From Liopterus haemorrhoidalis (Eukaryota > Arthropoda > Insecta > Coleoptera > Dytiscidae): a stretch of DNA of 64,000 nt. The stretch covers positions 41,698,606 through 41,762,605 of the forward strand of contig OZ020617.1 of assembly GCA_963971575.1 (NCBI GenBank), given 5' to 3'. Every line of letters starts with the position of its first letter. The first letter of the stretch is position 1. The notes below the pieces were generated by a model. It did not search any database and was not told the DNA's origin. It saw only the letters and a program-made list of their open reading frames with translations. Positions 54,779 through 64,000 of this stretch are shown here, piece after piece. The translations under genes and the position numbers were made by a program.

Positions 54779-56202
54779 CGAGGGCTACCTTTTAAGTTTT
54801 TACAAAAACCAAGAAAGAATTTTTTTTTTGAACAAACTGTTTTATTCGTTTTCAAAACATTCGCCTTCAAGATTTATAAATTTTTGCATGCGTTCAAACC
54901 AATTCTCGAAATATTTTTTCCACTCTGAAGTTGCGATCTCAAAAACATGGTTTTCGTAGGCTTCAACTGCTTCTTGAGATTATGAAAATCGCTGTCCACG
55001 CATTTTTTGTCAGGGGATAAATCAGGTGAATACGGGCAATGAGACATTAATTCGATGTTTTTCTCCTTCAAATAATCAATTGTTTGACGTGTTGTGTGGG
55101 AGCTTGCATTGTCATGATGAAGAATGATGCGACGTTTTTAGTTGTTTTTCCTAATTTTGTCGATGACTTCTGGCAAACAAAATGTTGTATACCATTCAGC
55201 ATTAACTGTTCTCTGATTCTCTAAAGGAATTGTTGCGACATGTCCAGTACAACCGAAGAAAACAGCGATCATTTTCTTGGAAGTGCTTCGTGAATGAACA
55301 ACTTTTGTGGGTTTCGGTTCATCTTGGAAGACCCTAACAGTGGATTGTTGCTTAGTTTCCGGTTCATATAAACAAATCCAAGTTTCGTCACCTGTTACGT
55401 TGTTGTATACGGATTTTACAGTGCCTAGGTTGCATTTTTTTAGCATTCCCTTACACCGATCAACACGAGCCTTTTTTGCGCTTCGGTCAAATTATGCGGA
55501 AACTATCGGGAATTGATCTTTTTCACAGCTAAATGTTCATGCAAAATCGAATGTATTGCAGTTTGCGATATGCCAAAGGATGCCTCTATCTCACGGTAAG
55601 TCACATGCAGATTTTCTTCAATCATTTTGCTCACAGCATCGATGTTTTTTTGAATCACAACTGATTTTGGTCAACCTTTACGAGATTCATCACTGACGGA
55701 CGCACGACCACGAAGAAATTCTGCAAACCAATTGTAAACAGTCTTTTCTGAAGGTGCTTCATTAATAACAGTTGAACGAAGCGCATCTAGGCATTGTACT
55801 AGGCATCCAACGAAAACCTTCACAAGTAATATCCATTTTTTCAGAAACTTTTTTTTAACGCACACTGTCAAAAAATTATCCGGTCAATTTATAATCTGCC
55901 ACTAGATTTCACAACAACAAATGTCAAATTTTACGAAGCGAATCTATGCATTGTTGTTGAGTTAGGCCTTTACTAAAATCGAAAAAAATCAACCAACGAA
56001 AACCTTCACGACTAATAACCATTTTTTCACAAACTTGTTAAAAAAAAAAAAAAACACGCTCACTGTCGACAAACTACTCGGTCAATTTATAAGCTGCTGC
56101 TGATTTCACAATAACAAATGTCAAATTTTACGAATATAGCAATGACACATTTCAATATTGCCATCTAGTGGTCGTTTGTAAAAACATAAAAGGTAACCCT
56201 CG
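54779..56202 (-). mobile_element. mariner element with TA duplications, 1,424 bp
   Basis: Left CGAGGGCTACCTTTTAAGTT and inverted right CGAGGGTTACCTTTTATGTT, TA outside both (54777-54778, 56203-56204). It is longer than a normal mariner because the 5' region is duplicated: 55795-55935 and 55985-56130 both contain AACGAAAACCTTCAC and CGGTCAATTTATAA. Confidence 0.92.
54840..55875 (-). pseudogene. mariner transposase (mellifera-like), decayed
   Basis: Minus strand: LVQCLDALRSTVINEAPSEK, TVYNWFAEFLRGRASVSDES, RKG then a stop where GRP is expected (near 55671), VTYREIEASFGISQTAIHSI, HLAVKKI, a frameshift, KSVYNNVTGDETWICLYEPE (Asp 1), KQQSTVRVFQDEPKPTKVVH, STSKKMIAVFFGCTGHVATI, AEWYTTFCLPEVIDKIRK, then a frameshift near Asp 2, ELMSHCPYSPDLSP, and ATSEWKKYFENWFERM with KFINLEGE at the C-terminus. 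At least three lesions. A different mariner lineage from 21.5/50.7 kb, judged by TIRs and protein. Confidence 0.9.
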
Positions 56203-56204
56203 TA

Positions 56205-56790
56205 ACCCTCATGCGTAAGGTCCTTTCTTTCGTTTCCGTACTGTAAATTACACTGTATTATGTCAATATTTCTTATATCATATGAACAATCCAATACATT
56301 CTCCATTTTATGTTTTGAAATATGTCTTCTGAGACATGTCATATCGTATAAAAAAATTGGCAGGGTAAATTATACTATCTATTACATTAATGCTTTTTGT
56401 CTGGATCGTAAAAATGATGTGACATGGAATATAAGTACTTTCTATAATATTTTAAAGAGAAAGTATTGATAAAATAATGGAATTTTAAAGTAAAAACCAT
56501 CAATGTTGGTCAGGTGTTACGGAAGTACAAAAATATAACTTGTTTATAACATTTTTCTTTTCTATAAATACAGTGGTGTTTATACAATAAAAGTTGATAT
56601 CTAACATGTTTTATAGATTATGCAACATAAGTTTTTATGCTTATTTAAATAATTAATTTTAGTTTAATCATATTTAAACGTACATATATACGCTGAACAC
56701 TGCTTCATTACTATAACACGTTTTTTCTAACTACCGACTTCCTTTGCAAAAATATTACAATACCCAAATTCTTCATGTTAGCCATCGCTA
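56205..56790. other. No recognisable feature
   Basis: AT-rich. Open frames at 56121-56342 and 56260-56469 lack motifs. Confidence 0.4.
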
Positions 56791-56792
56791 AA

Positions 56793-57719
56793 GTGGGGAA
56801 CAGAATGCAACGAGTTCTACGCCGCGTTGACGGAGTTCGGACGGCGCTATCTGTCAGAAGAAAGTAAAGCCTGGAACAGAATGCACAGCGCGCTACGCCG
56901 TCAGCGCGCCGTCATTTGCGACAGCGTTGCGTTAGCGCCGTTGAGAATTTTCGCCTGCACACAATACAATAATTTTTAACGCCGTCAAGTGTCACTTGAC
57001 AACCTATATCTGTGTTTATACATGCGTTTTCTTTTATTAAAAGTATAATGGATGATGAAGACTTGTGTGATGTTATTTATGTTGTATGCAAGTTTTTTAT
57101 ACATACAAACACTTTACCATTCAGTAAAAACTGAGGTTAGGTGTTCTGCGTCAACGTTCAACGGCGTCAAAAGTTGGAAGTTGACGAACAGTCAGTATCA
57201 ACGGCGTTCGAACGCTGTAGGACGTTGTCCATTCTGTGCACTTGCGTACGACAGCTTGGTTTTAACTTTCTTCTGACAGATAGCGCCGTACGAACGGCGT
57301 CAACGCGCCGTCAAACTCGTTGCATTCTGTTTCCCACTTTAAAACCAAGCTGTCGTACGCAAGTACACAGAATGTGTAACGTCCAGCGGCGTTCGAACGC
57401 CGTTGATACTGAATGTTCGTCAACTTCCAACTTTTGACGCCGTTGAACGTTGACGCAGAACACCTAACCTCAGTTTTTACTGAATGAAGTGTTTGTATGT
57501 ATAAATAACTTGCATACAACATAAATAACATCACACACAAGTCTTCAACATCCATTATAATTTTAATAAAAGAAAATGCACCTATAAACACAGATATAGG
57601 TTGTCACGTGACATTTTGACGGCGTTAAAAATTATTGCATTGTGTGCAGGCGAAAATCTCAACGGCGCAAATTGCAACGCCGTCGCAAATGACGGCGCGC
57701 TGTGCATTCTGTTCCAGGC
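56793..57719 (+). mobile_element. Outer GCCTGGAACAG-family MITE, split by an inverted copy
   Basis: The left part 56793-56867 starts GTGGGGAACAGAATGCAACG; the right part resumes at about 57338 (AAACCAAGCTGTCGTACGCA) and ends TGCATTCTGTTCCAGGC at 57719. Joined, they equal the element at 11355-11825 in the same orientation. Confidence 0.85.
56869..57337 (-). mobile_element. Inner GCCTGGAACAG-family MITE, inverted
   Basis: 469 bp from GCCTGGAACAGAATGCACAG to TTGCATTCTGTTTCCCAC, inserted into the outer copy at its GTTAAAACC word (a TTAA site). Flanks are now GTAAA and TTTAAAA, consistent with a TTAA duplication plus small changes. Its open frames mirror those of the outer copy and are not genes. 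Confidence 0.85.
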
Positions 57720-57756
57720 TTTATGATTATCAACAATTGTTAATAAAATTTATTAT

Positions 57757-57860
57757 TTTATGAGGATCGTTCAGAAAGTAAAGAGCATAGTCGTAATTTA
57801 AAATTTTTTAACCGTTGACCCTCAAGAATTTGCCGACTTTATATGAACCCCTACAAAAAA
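57757..57860 (+). mobile_element. mariner end fragment
   Basis: TATGAGGATCGTTCAGAAAG then TAAAGAGCATAGTCG: the GAG..(G)TTCAGAAAGTAA pattern is that of mariner terminal repeats. No transposase codons follow. Confidence 0.5.
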
Positions 57861-57944
57861 AAAGTATATATATCCATAGCAGGATAAAAGAAAAGTAAGT
57901 GGCATCCCTTGGGGGGCGGTAAGAAATCCATAAGTTTCAAGTTA

Positions 57945-58136
57945 TGACCAAGAGAATCCAAAATTTTCAGGTGATTACCGGGGGAATCCAAAATTTTCAA
58001 GTTAAAACCGGCGACAATCTACATTTTTTAAGTGATACCCAAGGGGCGAACCAAAATTTTCAAGTGATGACCAGGAAGCGGGAATCCAAAAATTTTCAAA
58101 TGATGACTAGAGGAGACGATAAATTCAAAATAATAC
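57945..58136 (+). repeat. Degenerate minisatellite, about 38-42 bp unit
   Basis: Five or so units of the type ATCCAAAATTTTCAAGTGAT plus GACCRGGGG. The AAGTGATGACC part is shared with the minisatellite family at 52.9, 60.2, 61.7 and 62.9 kb. The 70-codon frame here is a repeat artefact. Confidence 0.7.
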
Positions 58137-58138
58137 TA

Positions 58139-58697
58139 GGGGAAGCCGGGGCATAACGGGCACCTTAAGGATTATCTTTAATAAAATCTTAAGGAATATC
58201 GTAAAAAAATTTCGAAATATGTACTTTTATTCGTAAGATGATTTATTATTTAATTATTACAGACAGTAAAAAAACTTAAAATACAAGAATAAAAGTTATG
58301 ACGATATAAAAATAAGCTTCCTTGTGCTCATTTTGCCCCGGTGTCGGGGCAGAATGAGTACGGGCGGGGTATAATGGGTAATCAGCTAAAATCTGGCGCA
58401 GAAAGAACACACGTGAGTATATTCCTCATCGTTATCATCTTCTCCAGCGCAAGAACAATGTGCCCACTTGCCACATGCTGTGCACTGGAGCAATCAACGT
58501 CTGGATATGTGTGAAAAATATATCAACACAGCAAAAAACACGTTTCACCAATTTACAAAATGTGAACGCCAGGTCTCAGTGATAGAACCACTCTCGGAAG
58601 ACACTAGCGAGGTACTGAACGTGATTGGAATGCACACTAACATGGCGACATGCTTTAACAGCCAAAAAGAAAGGAGCCCGTTATGCCCGGCTTCCCC
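58139..58697 (-). mobile_element. Internally deleted pogo-like element, 559 bp
   Basis: Left GGGGAAGCCGGGGCATAACG and inverted right GGGGAAGCCGGGCATAACGG, TA outside (58137-58138, 58698-58699). TIRs of about 27 bp. The interior keeps only the C-terminal zinc-finger codons of a transposase. Confidence 0.8.
58386..58500 (-). pseudogene. pogo-type transposase C-terminal zinc finger
   Basis: Minus strand: LLQCTACGKWAHCSCAG, a seven-residue acidic run, then YTHVCSFCARF-stop (stop at 58386-58388). The CxxC..WxHxxC...CxxC spacing is the PHD-like finger found at the end of many insect pogo transposases (zinc binding inferred from Cys/His spacing). A TGA two codons upstream replaces an expected Trp. 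DDE and CENP-B domains were lost in the internal deletion. Confidence 0.7.
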
Positions 58698-58699
58698 TA

Positions 58700-59261
58700 C
58701 CTCCGTCCGAAAATATGGTTTACGTTTTGATTTTTTTCTTGTCCGAAAATATTATATACATTGACAATTTTAGTTAATTAGAATGATTTTATATATGAAA
58801 TAGTTACAAAGTTAACAAATAACCAGTAAAATAAATAATAATACAAAAAGTTTTAATTTAACAAGGGGGTGGCTGTCTCCCTAGCTTGTATGGAACATGA
58901 TAATGTTGTTTGTAATAGTACCTTACGATGAAGTTTTGCCTTATTAATGTGCGGGACCTTATAGGAATCCCCTGCTTTTGCTAACATGGTTGCTTCTAGA
59001 CATGCATGCAATGATAGAAAAACATTATCAAGGGTTACAGTAAAAGGGTTTGTATGTTTAATGCTATAAATGCATTTTGTACCCATTCAATCAGTTCGTC
59101 GATTGTATTCGGTGAAGCTGTATGTTGTAAGGATTGTGTAGAATTGAAAAAAACATTGCAATACATTAAAATCTGGACCATTTGGCGGTTGTGATTTAAT
59201 TCGATATAGAACTTCTTCAGTGCCATTCAACACAATTTAGAATTATGTATATCTTTGATAA
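58700..59261. other. No recognisable feature
   Basis: No gene or paired ends. Open frames at 58853-59086 and 59035-59226 (minus) have no recognised motif. Confidence 0.35.
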
Positions 59262-59271
59262 TATGTGCAGC

Positions 59272-59305
<34 letters not shown>

Positions 59306-60172
59306 CAAGGTTCATTACGATTTTGAAAATTGCACCTATGGCTTCCATTGGTTGTTTTAAGTCATACTCCGTCCCTCTGATTTTGTATACATTGAAACAT
59401 AGAATTAAATTATAATTCCAACATTTCCCACTGGTTATTTAATTAACGCTTTTAAAAATTAAATGCAACATTTGCCAAAATATAACTAGAATTTTGACAA
59501 AATAAAACAAAGGAAAAAAAAATAATAATAAAATAAAATTGTCTCCAGCCCGGAAGCGAACCCTAGTTTGCAACTTAGAAAGCGAGAAGGCTAACCATTA
59601 GACTATGAACGCTTACTGATTTACTGTGTTACATTACGTGTTAAATATTTTACATAGTCAACCAAAAAAATACAAAAAATGCGTTATTTTCACATAATAT
59701 GATAACATAACACCTTCCTGTTGTACTATTCCAGTTCACACCAATGTACATTACTTAGAATTTTTTCAGATTTCTGGATTAAACCATCTGGGCTACAAGG
59801 TGTGGCACAAAAAAAAATTTGCACAATTTTGACAAAACTCGCATCAAAATAATTTATTTTGCAAAAATAAAATTTTGATCGTTAATACACGTACTAAGGG
59901 CTTTCATTTGAAACCCTACACAGAATTTAAAAAAATATATATATTTTTTTTTTTCGATGAGCACATGTTTGTTTATATTTTTAGGGGATCTGTTTTTTAG
60001 ATGTTTTAGTATTTCTCCTATGAGCGGGTCAAAGAGTTGTATAAGCATGCCAAATTTCAACTCTCTAGGTTCAGCCGTTTGGCTACCACATTTACCGAAC
60101 AGACAGACAGACAGACAATCGACAAAATGACGGAACAAGGGTTTTTTGGTCATACCTACAAAACCCTAAAAA
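59262..60172 (-). mobile_element. Helentron/DINE-like element, copy F (3' truncated)
   Basis: Reverse orientation; the 5' end at 60172 (CATACCTACAAAACCCTAAA) is complete with a short GACA block. The 3' end stops at the (TA)n tract 59274-59304 plus ATATGTGCAG, so the 3' hairpin is missing. It has a tRNA-like module and the conserved flanks on both sides of it. Confidence 0.8.
59541..59612 (-). other. tRNA-like module inside copy F
   Basis: Minus strand: box A TAGTCTAATGG (59595-59605) fully matches the consensus and box B GGTTCGCTTCC (59552-59562) matches 10 of 11. Best-preserved Pol III boxes of the family. The centre (TTCTAAGTTGCAAACT) is similar to the copy D module (TTCTAATTTGCAAACT), so D, E and F share one module lineage. 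Confidence 0.7.
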
Positions 60173-60335
60173 GGTCGTCACTCCTAAGATACAAATGATG
60201 ACAAAAAAAAACGTCCTTACTTCTAAAATACAAGTGAATGCACCAAAAAAACAAAAGGTCTTCACTTCTAAAACGAGTGATGACCTAAAAAATAGGTCCT
60301 CACTTCTGAAATATAAGTGATCTCCTTAATCCTTG
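60172..60335 (+). repeat. Minisatellite, about 36-42 bp unit, four units
   Basis: Units of the form GGTCCTCACTTCTRAAATA, then CAAGTGATGACC and an A-run. It starts exactly where Helentron-like copy F ends. Confidence 0.8.
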
Positions 60336-61600
60336 CTGCGCGCACATTTTTCTCCAAACATTTATTGGGGGGGGATTGTTATTGTAAAAGAACGCTTTAT
60401 ACGCAGAACACTTCAATTGTATTCATTTTTAGATTTTTCGTTTCTTGCGCTGCACAGAAAGATAATGAATACAAACTAAAACGTAAATCAATAAGATTTC
60501 AAATATGATATAACGGTACTTTAATTATGCTTAGAGTTTTACTTTATTAAAATAATGTACCCTAATTCAACTATTAGACCTTATTTCTAAACACGCAATA
60601 AACTAAAAATAGTTTATACGACTAAGTGCAAAATTACACCGTTACGTCAAAGTAAGAACAAGAAAAACAGTAGTGAGGTAGGTTCATTTCACGAGATGCG
60701 ACAAAATCGTAACAGACCATAGTTTAGAAACCATCTACATGTACTACAAATAACGTGGGTGAAAAAAAGAGATAGAGAATTGTATAAAGCAAACGAGAGA
60801 AAGTGAGAGATTATATACGAGCTGGTTCGATCCTGCAGAGGTATAACAGCGCCACGGACTGGTTTATTCAGCCTTGAACTTGACAGGGATTGCGCGACGG
60901 AATCAGCGGTACTAAACATTTATCGCGGCTTTACAAGGACATGTTATAACGGATGCTGGAAATTTTTTTGGGAGATTATATCTTCGTGATGACGTAGTTT
61001 TCGGGGAAATTTTATTAATTAAAACATTTTGAGGAATACTGCATGATAATAAATGTTGTTTGTTGGAGTCGAAGATATTTTTACGTCTTTATGTCTATAA
61101 ATAAAGCAATACAAAGTTGGTACATGAATTTGCTGAAGTACAGTAATACAATATGATATCTAGTAGGCCGTATTTTTAAAAATGTGTTGACAAGATCTGT
61201 CCTGCATATAATAGGTAAAACTTCTTGTTTTGTTTTGTTCAAATAGGTTTGGAGAAATACGTTTTTTGTTGTTTGTGTTTTACTTTTGTGAATAATGGAA
61301 AAAAAATCAACAAAATCAATTTTGTTGTGTGCCGCAATGTAAATCGTGAATAAGGAAGAATCCTTCTTAAACATTCCATAATTTACCTAAATCGAAAAAA
61401 AAATATCAATTGACACGACCTTTGGAGGCAGAGAGAAAGTAGATCGTAGGTTTTTATGGACCCAAAAACTAAAAATGGGCAAAAATCCAAGCCCATGCAT
61501 GCATGTTTGCTCGTTGCATTTTATGGAAAGTGATTTTTTACGTCCAAGAAAAGACTGAAAAAAAGCATTTATCCCACCCAAAATTTGCCTAAATCATCAG
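60336..61600. other. No recognisable gene
   Basis: AT-rich. Open frames at 60689-60919, 61081-61374 and 61387-61581 (minus) are moderately long but lack motifs, and no ends or splice-supported structure was found. Confidence 0.35.
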
Positions 61601-61603
61601 TTG

Positions 61604-61854
61604 CAGAGCCGGCCTTAGCAAGTCTGGCGAGATTTTTTTGCCGCCCTCATAAAAAAAAAAAGAAAGTCTTCACCTCCTAGATCCAAGAGAAGAGCAAAAC
61701 AAAGGTCCTCAGCTCCCAAATCCAAGTGAAGAGCAAAAAAAAAGGTCGTCACCTACCAAACCCAAGTGAAGAGCAAAAAAAAAAACGTCCTCACTTTTAA
61801 AATACAATTTTAAATCCCTTCCTGGCCTGGCGCCCCCCTAAGGCCGCTACTGGT
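61604..61854. mobile_element. 251 bp hAT-type element carrying the minisatellite
   Basis: Perfect 8 bp duplications ATCAGTTG (61596-61603, 61855-61862). Left CAGAGCCGGCCTTAG and inverted right CCAGTAGCGGCCTTAG. The interior is almost wholly the 40 bp minisatellite (61661-61800: TCCAAGTGAAGAGCAAAA, GGTCCTCAGCTCCC), showing that this satellite travels inside a hAT element. Confidence 0.85.
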
Positions 61855-62238
61855 ATCAGTTGATATATTAAAAGGCACTTCTACTTTTTCAGGCAAATAT
61901 ATTAATTTTTACTAATATATTTACCATATTTTTGTTATTATTTTATTGACAGACAGTCAAAAAGAATTAAAAATACAATGAAAAGCTAAAAATTTCCTTG
62001 AAATTTCTTTATATTATTACATATCTTGTAAATCGTAGATTACTTTTAAATTAAAAAAAAAAAGCTCGGAAAACAGGAAAAATACAACTCGTGTTCATTT
62101 TCAGCATGTAAACAAATACACGAGTAACATTTAAATGTCACTTTCGAGTGTTCCAGTTTTGCCGCGTATGGCGCTGCGATCTTAAAAAGTTTCCCCTATC
62201 GGCAGTAAAGTAAACTTTTTTTGTACGATTTCATGTAC

Positions 62239-62634
62239 AGTCTGTTTCAAACGGTTAGGCGGAACTAAATGGGAATTTCGTTCTTTTAGGTTGTCACGAG
62301 AAGGGACCTTGCTTGGGTAATTTCATTTTTTACGTTGGAATGTCAAAATTTAAAATTCCAACAATGAAACCATGGAAACGAATAACATTAAATTATTTTT
62401 TTACATATTTTAATAAAAAAATAAATAAATAAATATGAAATTTGTATTAAAAAAGACAGAAAAAATCAAAATATAAAGAAAATGACATTTTAAAATGATA
62501 TTAACATTAACAAAAAAATGTTTATTGTAAGTATGATTTACAAAGCTTAAACAAAACGGCCGAAAAGCACGATTTAAACGATGAAAGTAACTAGACTGCA
62601 AAATCTAGTTCCGCCTAACCATTTGGAACAGACT
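62239..62634. mobile_element. TIR element, AGTCTGTTYCAAA subfamily
   Basis: Left AGTCTGTTTCAAACGGTTAG and inverted right AGTCTGTTCCAAATGGTTAG, each followed by GCGGAACTARAT. 396 bp. It matches 53438-53920 in inverted orientation except at the outer bases, so the family has diverged at its tips. Confidence 0.8.
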
Positions 62635-62699
62635 TTATGCCGTCTTAACCTAAACATTAAAACATGTAAACAAATAAATGACAAACGTGGTTGAACATA

Positions 62700-62880
62700 A
62701 ATATTTCAGTAGAGTTATATGCCTTCAGTACGAGTTTGAACTCGCTTGAGAAGTTTTGTTGTCCGTAGCGATTTTTTTCGTGAAACAGTTTTTTCTAGCG
62801 CGTTCTAAAAATGAGTGACATTCATTTCGAGCAACGGAGTACTATCAGGTTTTGCAAGACCGGAACCCGTATGCAAGATT
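62700..62880 (+). mobile_element. mariner 5' fragment with first transposase codons
   Basis: A leader with TACGAGTTTGAACTCGCTTG is followed by ATG at 62811 reading MSDIHFEQRSTIRFCKTGTR, which resembles mariner N-termini (E-Q-R-x-x-I-x-F-x). Homology ends by about 62880. Confidence 0.5.
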
Positions 62881-62885
62881 TAATG

Positions 62886-63045
62886 GAGCGCCCCCAGACA
62901 GGGCAAAATTTCAAGTGATAACCTAAAAAAAAGGTCCTCACTTCTAAATTTCAAACGAAGACCTAAAAAAAAAAGTCCCGACATTAACCTTGGCGCCCCC
63001 TGGCATCAAGCGCCCTAGTGCCTTGCATTACCTGCAGAATGCGTT
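62886..63045 (+). repeat. hAT-like remnant with minisatellite units
   Basis: Two units (GGTCCTCACTTCTAAATTTC, then AAACGAAGACC) between GGAGCGCCCCCAGACAGGGC and TTGGCGCCCCCTGGCATCAA. The layout parallels the 251 bp hAT at 61.6 kb, but the ends are decayed. Confidence 0.55.
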
Positions 63046-63133
63046 TCTCCGGTCCTGAAGTTTTGCTTCAGACATTATAAAAAATATAATACATCTTAAA
63101 AAAATGCCATCTGAGTCCCCTATAAGATTAAAT

Positions 63134-63855
63134 CAGGGCTTCGAACCGTTATTTTTTTCGTTTCGGTTTTCGTTCCGGTTCAATTAAAAAAATATATATC
63201 GGTTCGGTTCCGGTTTTCGTTCCGGCAAAAATAACGGTATTTTTCGGTTTTCGGTTCAGTTCCGAGTGATACATTTTTAAATGCTTTTATATACAGAGTG
63301 ATTATTTAATGGCGAGACGACGTCACTGGAAGTTTTAATAATTTGCCGTTTCATACACATCGTAGCAGGCGATTATGGGCGCATGCGCATAATCTTTTTC
63401 TCTTCATAATCATAGTTATTATAGTCATAGCATTCACCAGTATTTCTGCTAGAAGGCACGTAAAATTCGGTGACGTCGTCTCGCCATTAAATAATCACTC
63501 TGTATATTAGAAATTTATTTTCTACTATAATTTAGAAGAACATTTTATTCCTTATTATGTGATAATATTACCAAGGTCGCTGCCAAGAGGGAGTTCTGGG
63601 CGTTGAACCCCCCTCCCCCGAAATAATAGAAGCGCATTTTTTTTAAATTGTCAGTTAAAAAATTACGATTTACGATTTTTTTCTGCTCATCAGTTTAAAA
63701 AATAATCTTAAATAAAATGTATTTTATATTCACTCACATAAACGTTGTCTGAACCGAAATAAACCGATATTTTTTTTCGGTTCAGTTCCGGTTTTCGTTC
63801 CGACAAAAATAACGGTTTTTTTTGGTTTTCGGTTCAGTTCCGGTTCGAAGCCCTG
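63134..63855. mobile_element. 722 bp non-autonomous hAT with perfect TSD
   Basis: Ends CAGGGCTTCGAACCG and CGGTTCGAAGCCCTG are perfect inverses, and the 8 bp flanks GATTAAAT (63126-63133, 63856-63863) are identical. Sub-terminal zones are packed with CGGTTCCGGTTTTCGTTCCG-type words in both arms. A MITE (63294-63502) is nested inside. Confidence 0.93.
63294..63502. mobile_element. 209 bp MITE nested in the hAT
   Basis: CAGAGTGATTATTTAATGGC continuing GAGACGACGTCAC, perfectly inverted at the right end (about 33 bp), with TA outside both (63292-63293, 63503-63504). Interior has a GGGCGCATGCGCATAA word; no coding capacity. Confidence 0.92.
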
Positions 63856-64000
63856 GATTAAATCCTGGGTACGAGTCTGATCTATCCCACAACGTTCCCA
63901 AAAGGACTGCAGAGTTAAATATTCGCTATTTTCACTTAATACAGTTCAGAGTCCACAATTTTCAGGGAGAATAACCTTCAGTGTGCCTCTTTGGAAGGCT

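Noticed and set aside
57944..58156. ORF with repeated NFQV units at 57944-58156
   Set aside because: Artefact of the 38-42 bp minisatellite read in one frame.

Overview
This window is a strongly AT-rich stretch of animal nuclear DNA, almost certainly from an insect. No host protein-coding exon, rRNA, functional tRNA, CRISPR array or bacterial-type operon could be supported. Nearly everything recognisable is a transposable element or its relic. The evidence for an insect is the combination of mariner lineages (D34D and DD41D), Jockey-like and RTE-like LINEs, a Penelope-like fragment, hAT, Tigger and pogo remnants, and elements built like the DINE-1/mini-me group with (GTCT)n blocks. The order cannot be fixed from the sequence.

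Layout. 1-5.1 kb: end of a hAT-like element with an 86-87 bp tandem repeat, a mariner fossil, and a Tigger-like element whose left terminal repeat was split by a TA-flanked MITE. 5.9-10.3 kb: three Helentron-like elements in a cluster, one holding a Penelope-like RT fragment. 10.4-15.3 kb: an internally deleted DD41D transposon split by a TTAA-flanked MITE, a mariner split by a Jockey-like LINE, and a 597 bp TA MITE. 16-25 kb: RTE-like and Jockey-like pieces and a full-length mariner (21508-22792) with two nonsense codons. 25-35 kb: a tRNA-derived SINE and its truncated copy, a 962 bp hAT, a degraded LINE, and two apparently nested TIR elements around a (GACA)n block. 35-44 kb: a nearly intact DD41D transposase with one nonsense codon, a 67 bp mini-hAT, a Helentron-like copy with a long tetranucleotide array, a long palindrome, and an older Helentron-like copy. 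44-50 kb: RTE-like relic, mariner end, two Helentron-like copies. 50.7-58.7 kb: second copy of the 21.5 kb mariner, a TTAA MITE, another mariner, self-nested TTAA MITEs, and an internally deleted pogo-like element keeping a zinc-finger tail. 59-64 kb: last Helentron-like copy and several short hAT/MITE elements, including a MITE nested in a hAT with perfect 8 bp target duplications.

Most novel-looking signal: a dispersed family of about 1 kb (Helentron/DINE-like by structure) whose copies keep the same ends and the same flanks around one internal slot. In four copies that slot holds a tRNA-like Pol III box-A/box-B module, and three quite different module types occur. A fifth copy has the module with box A deleted, and in a sixth a Penelope-like RT fragment sits in the slot. 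The second theme is readable insertion history: several insertions can be removed by eye to restore the interrupted element, which fixes their target-site duplications.
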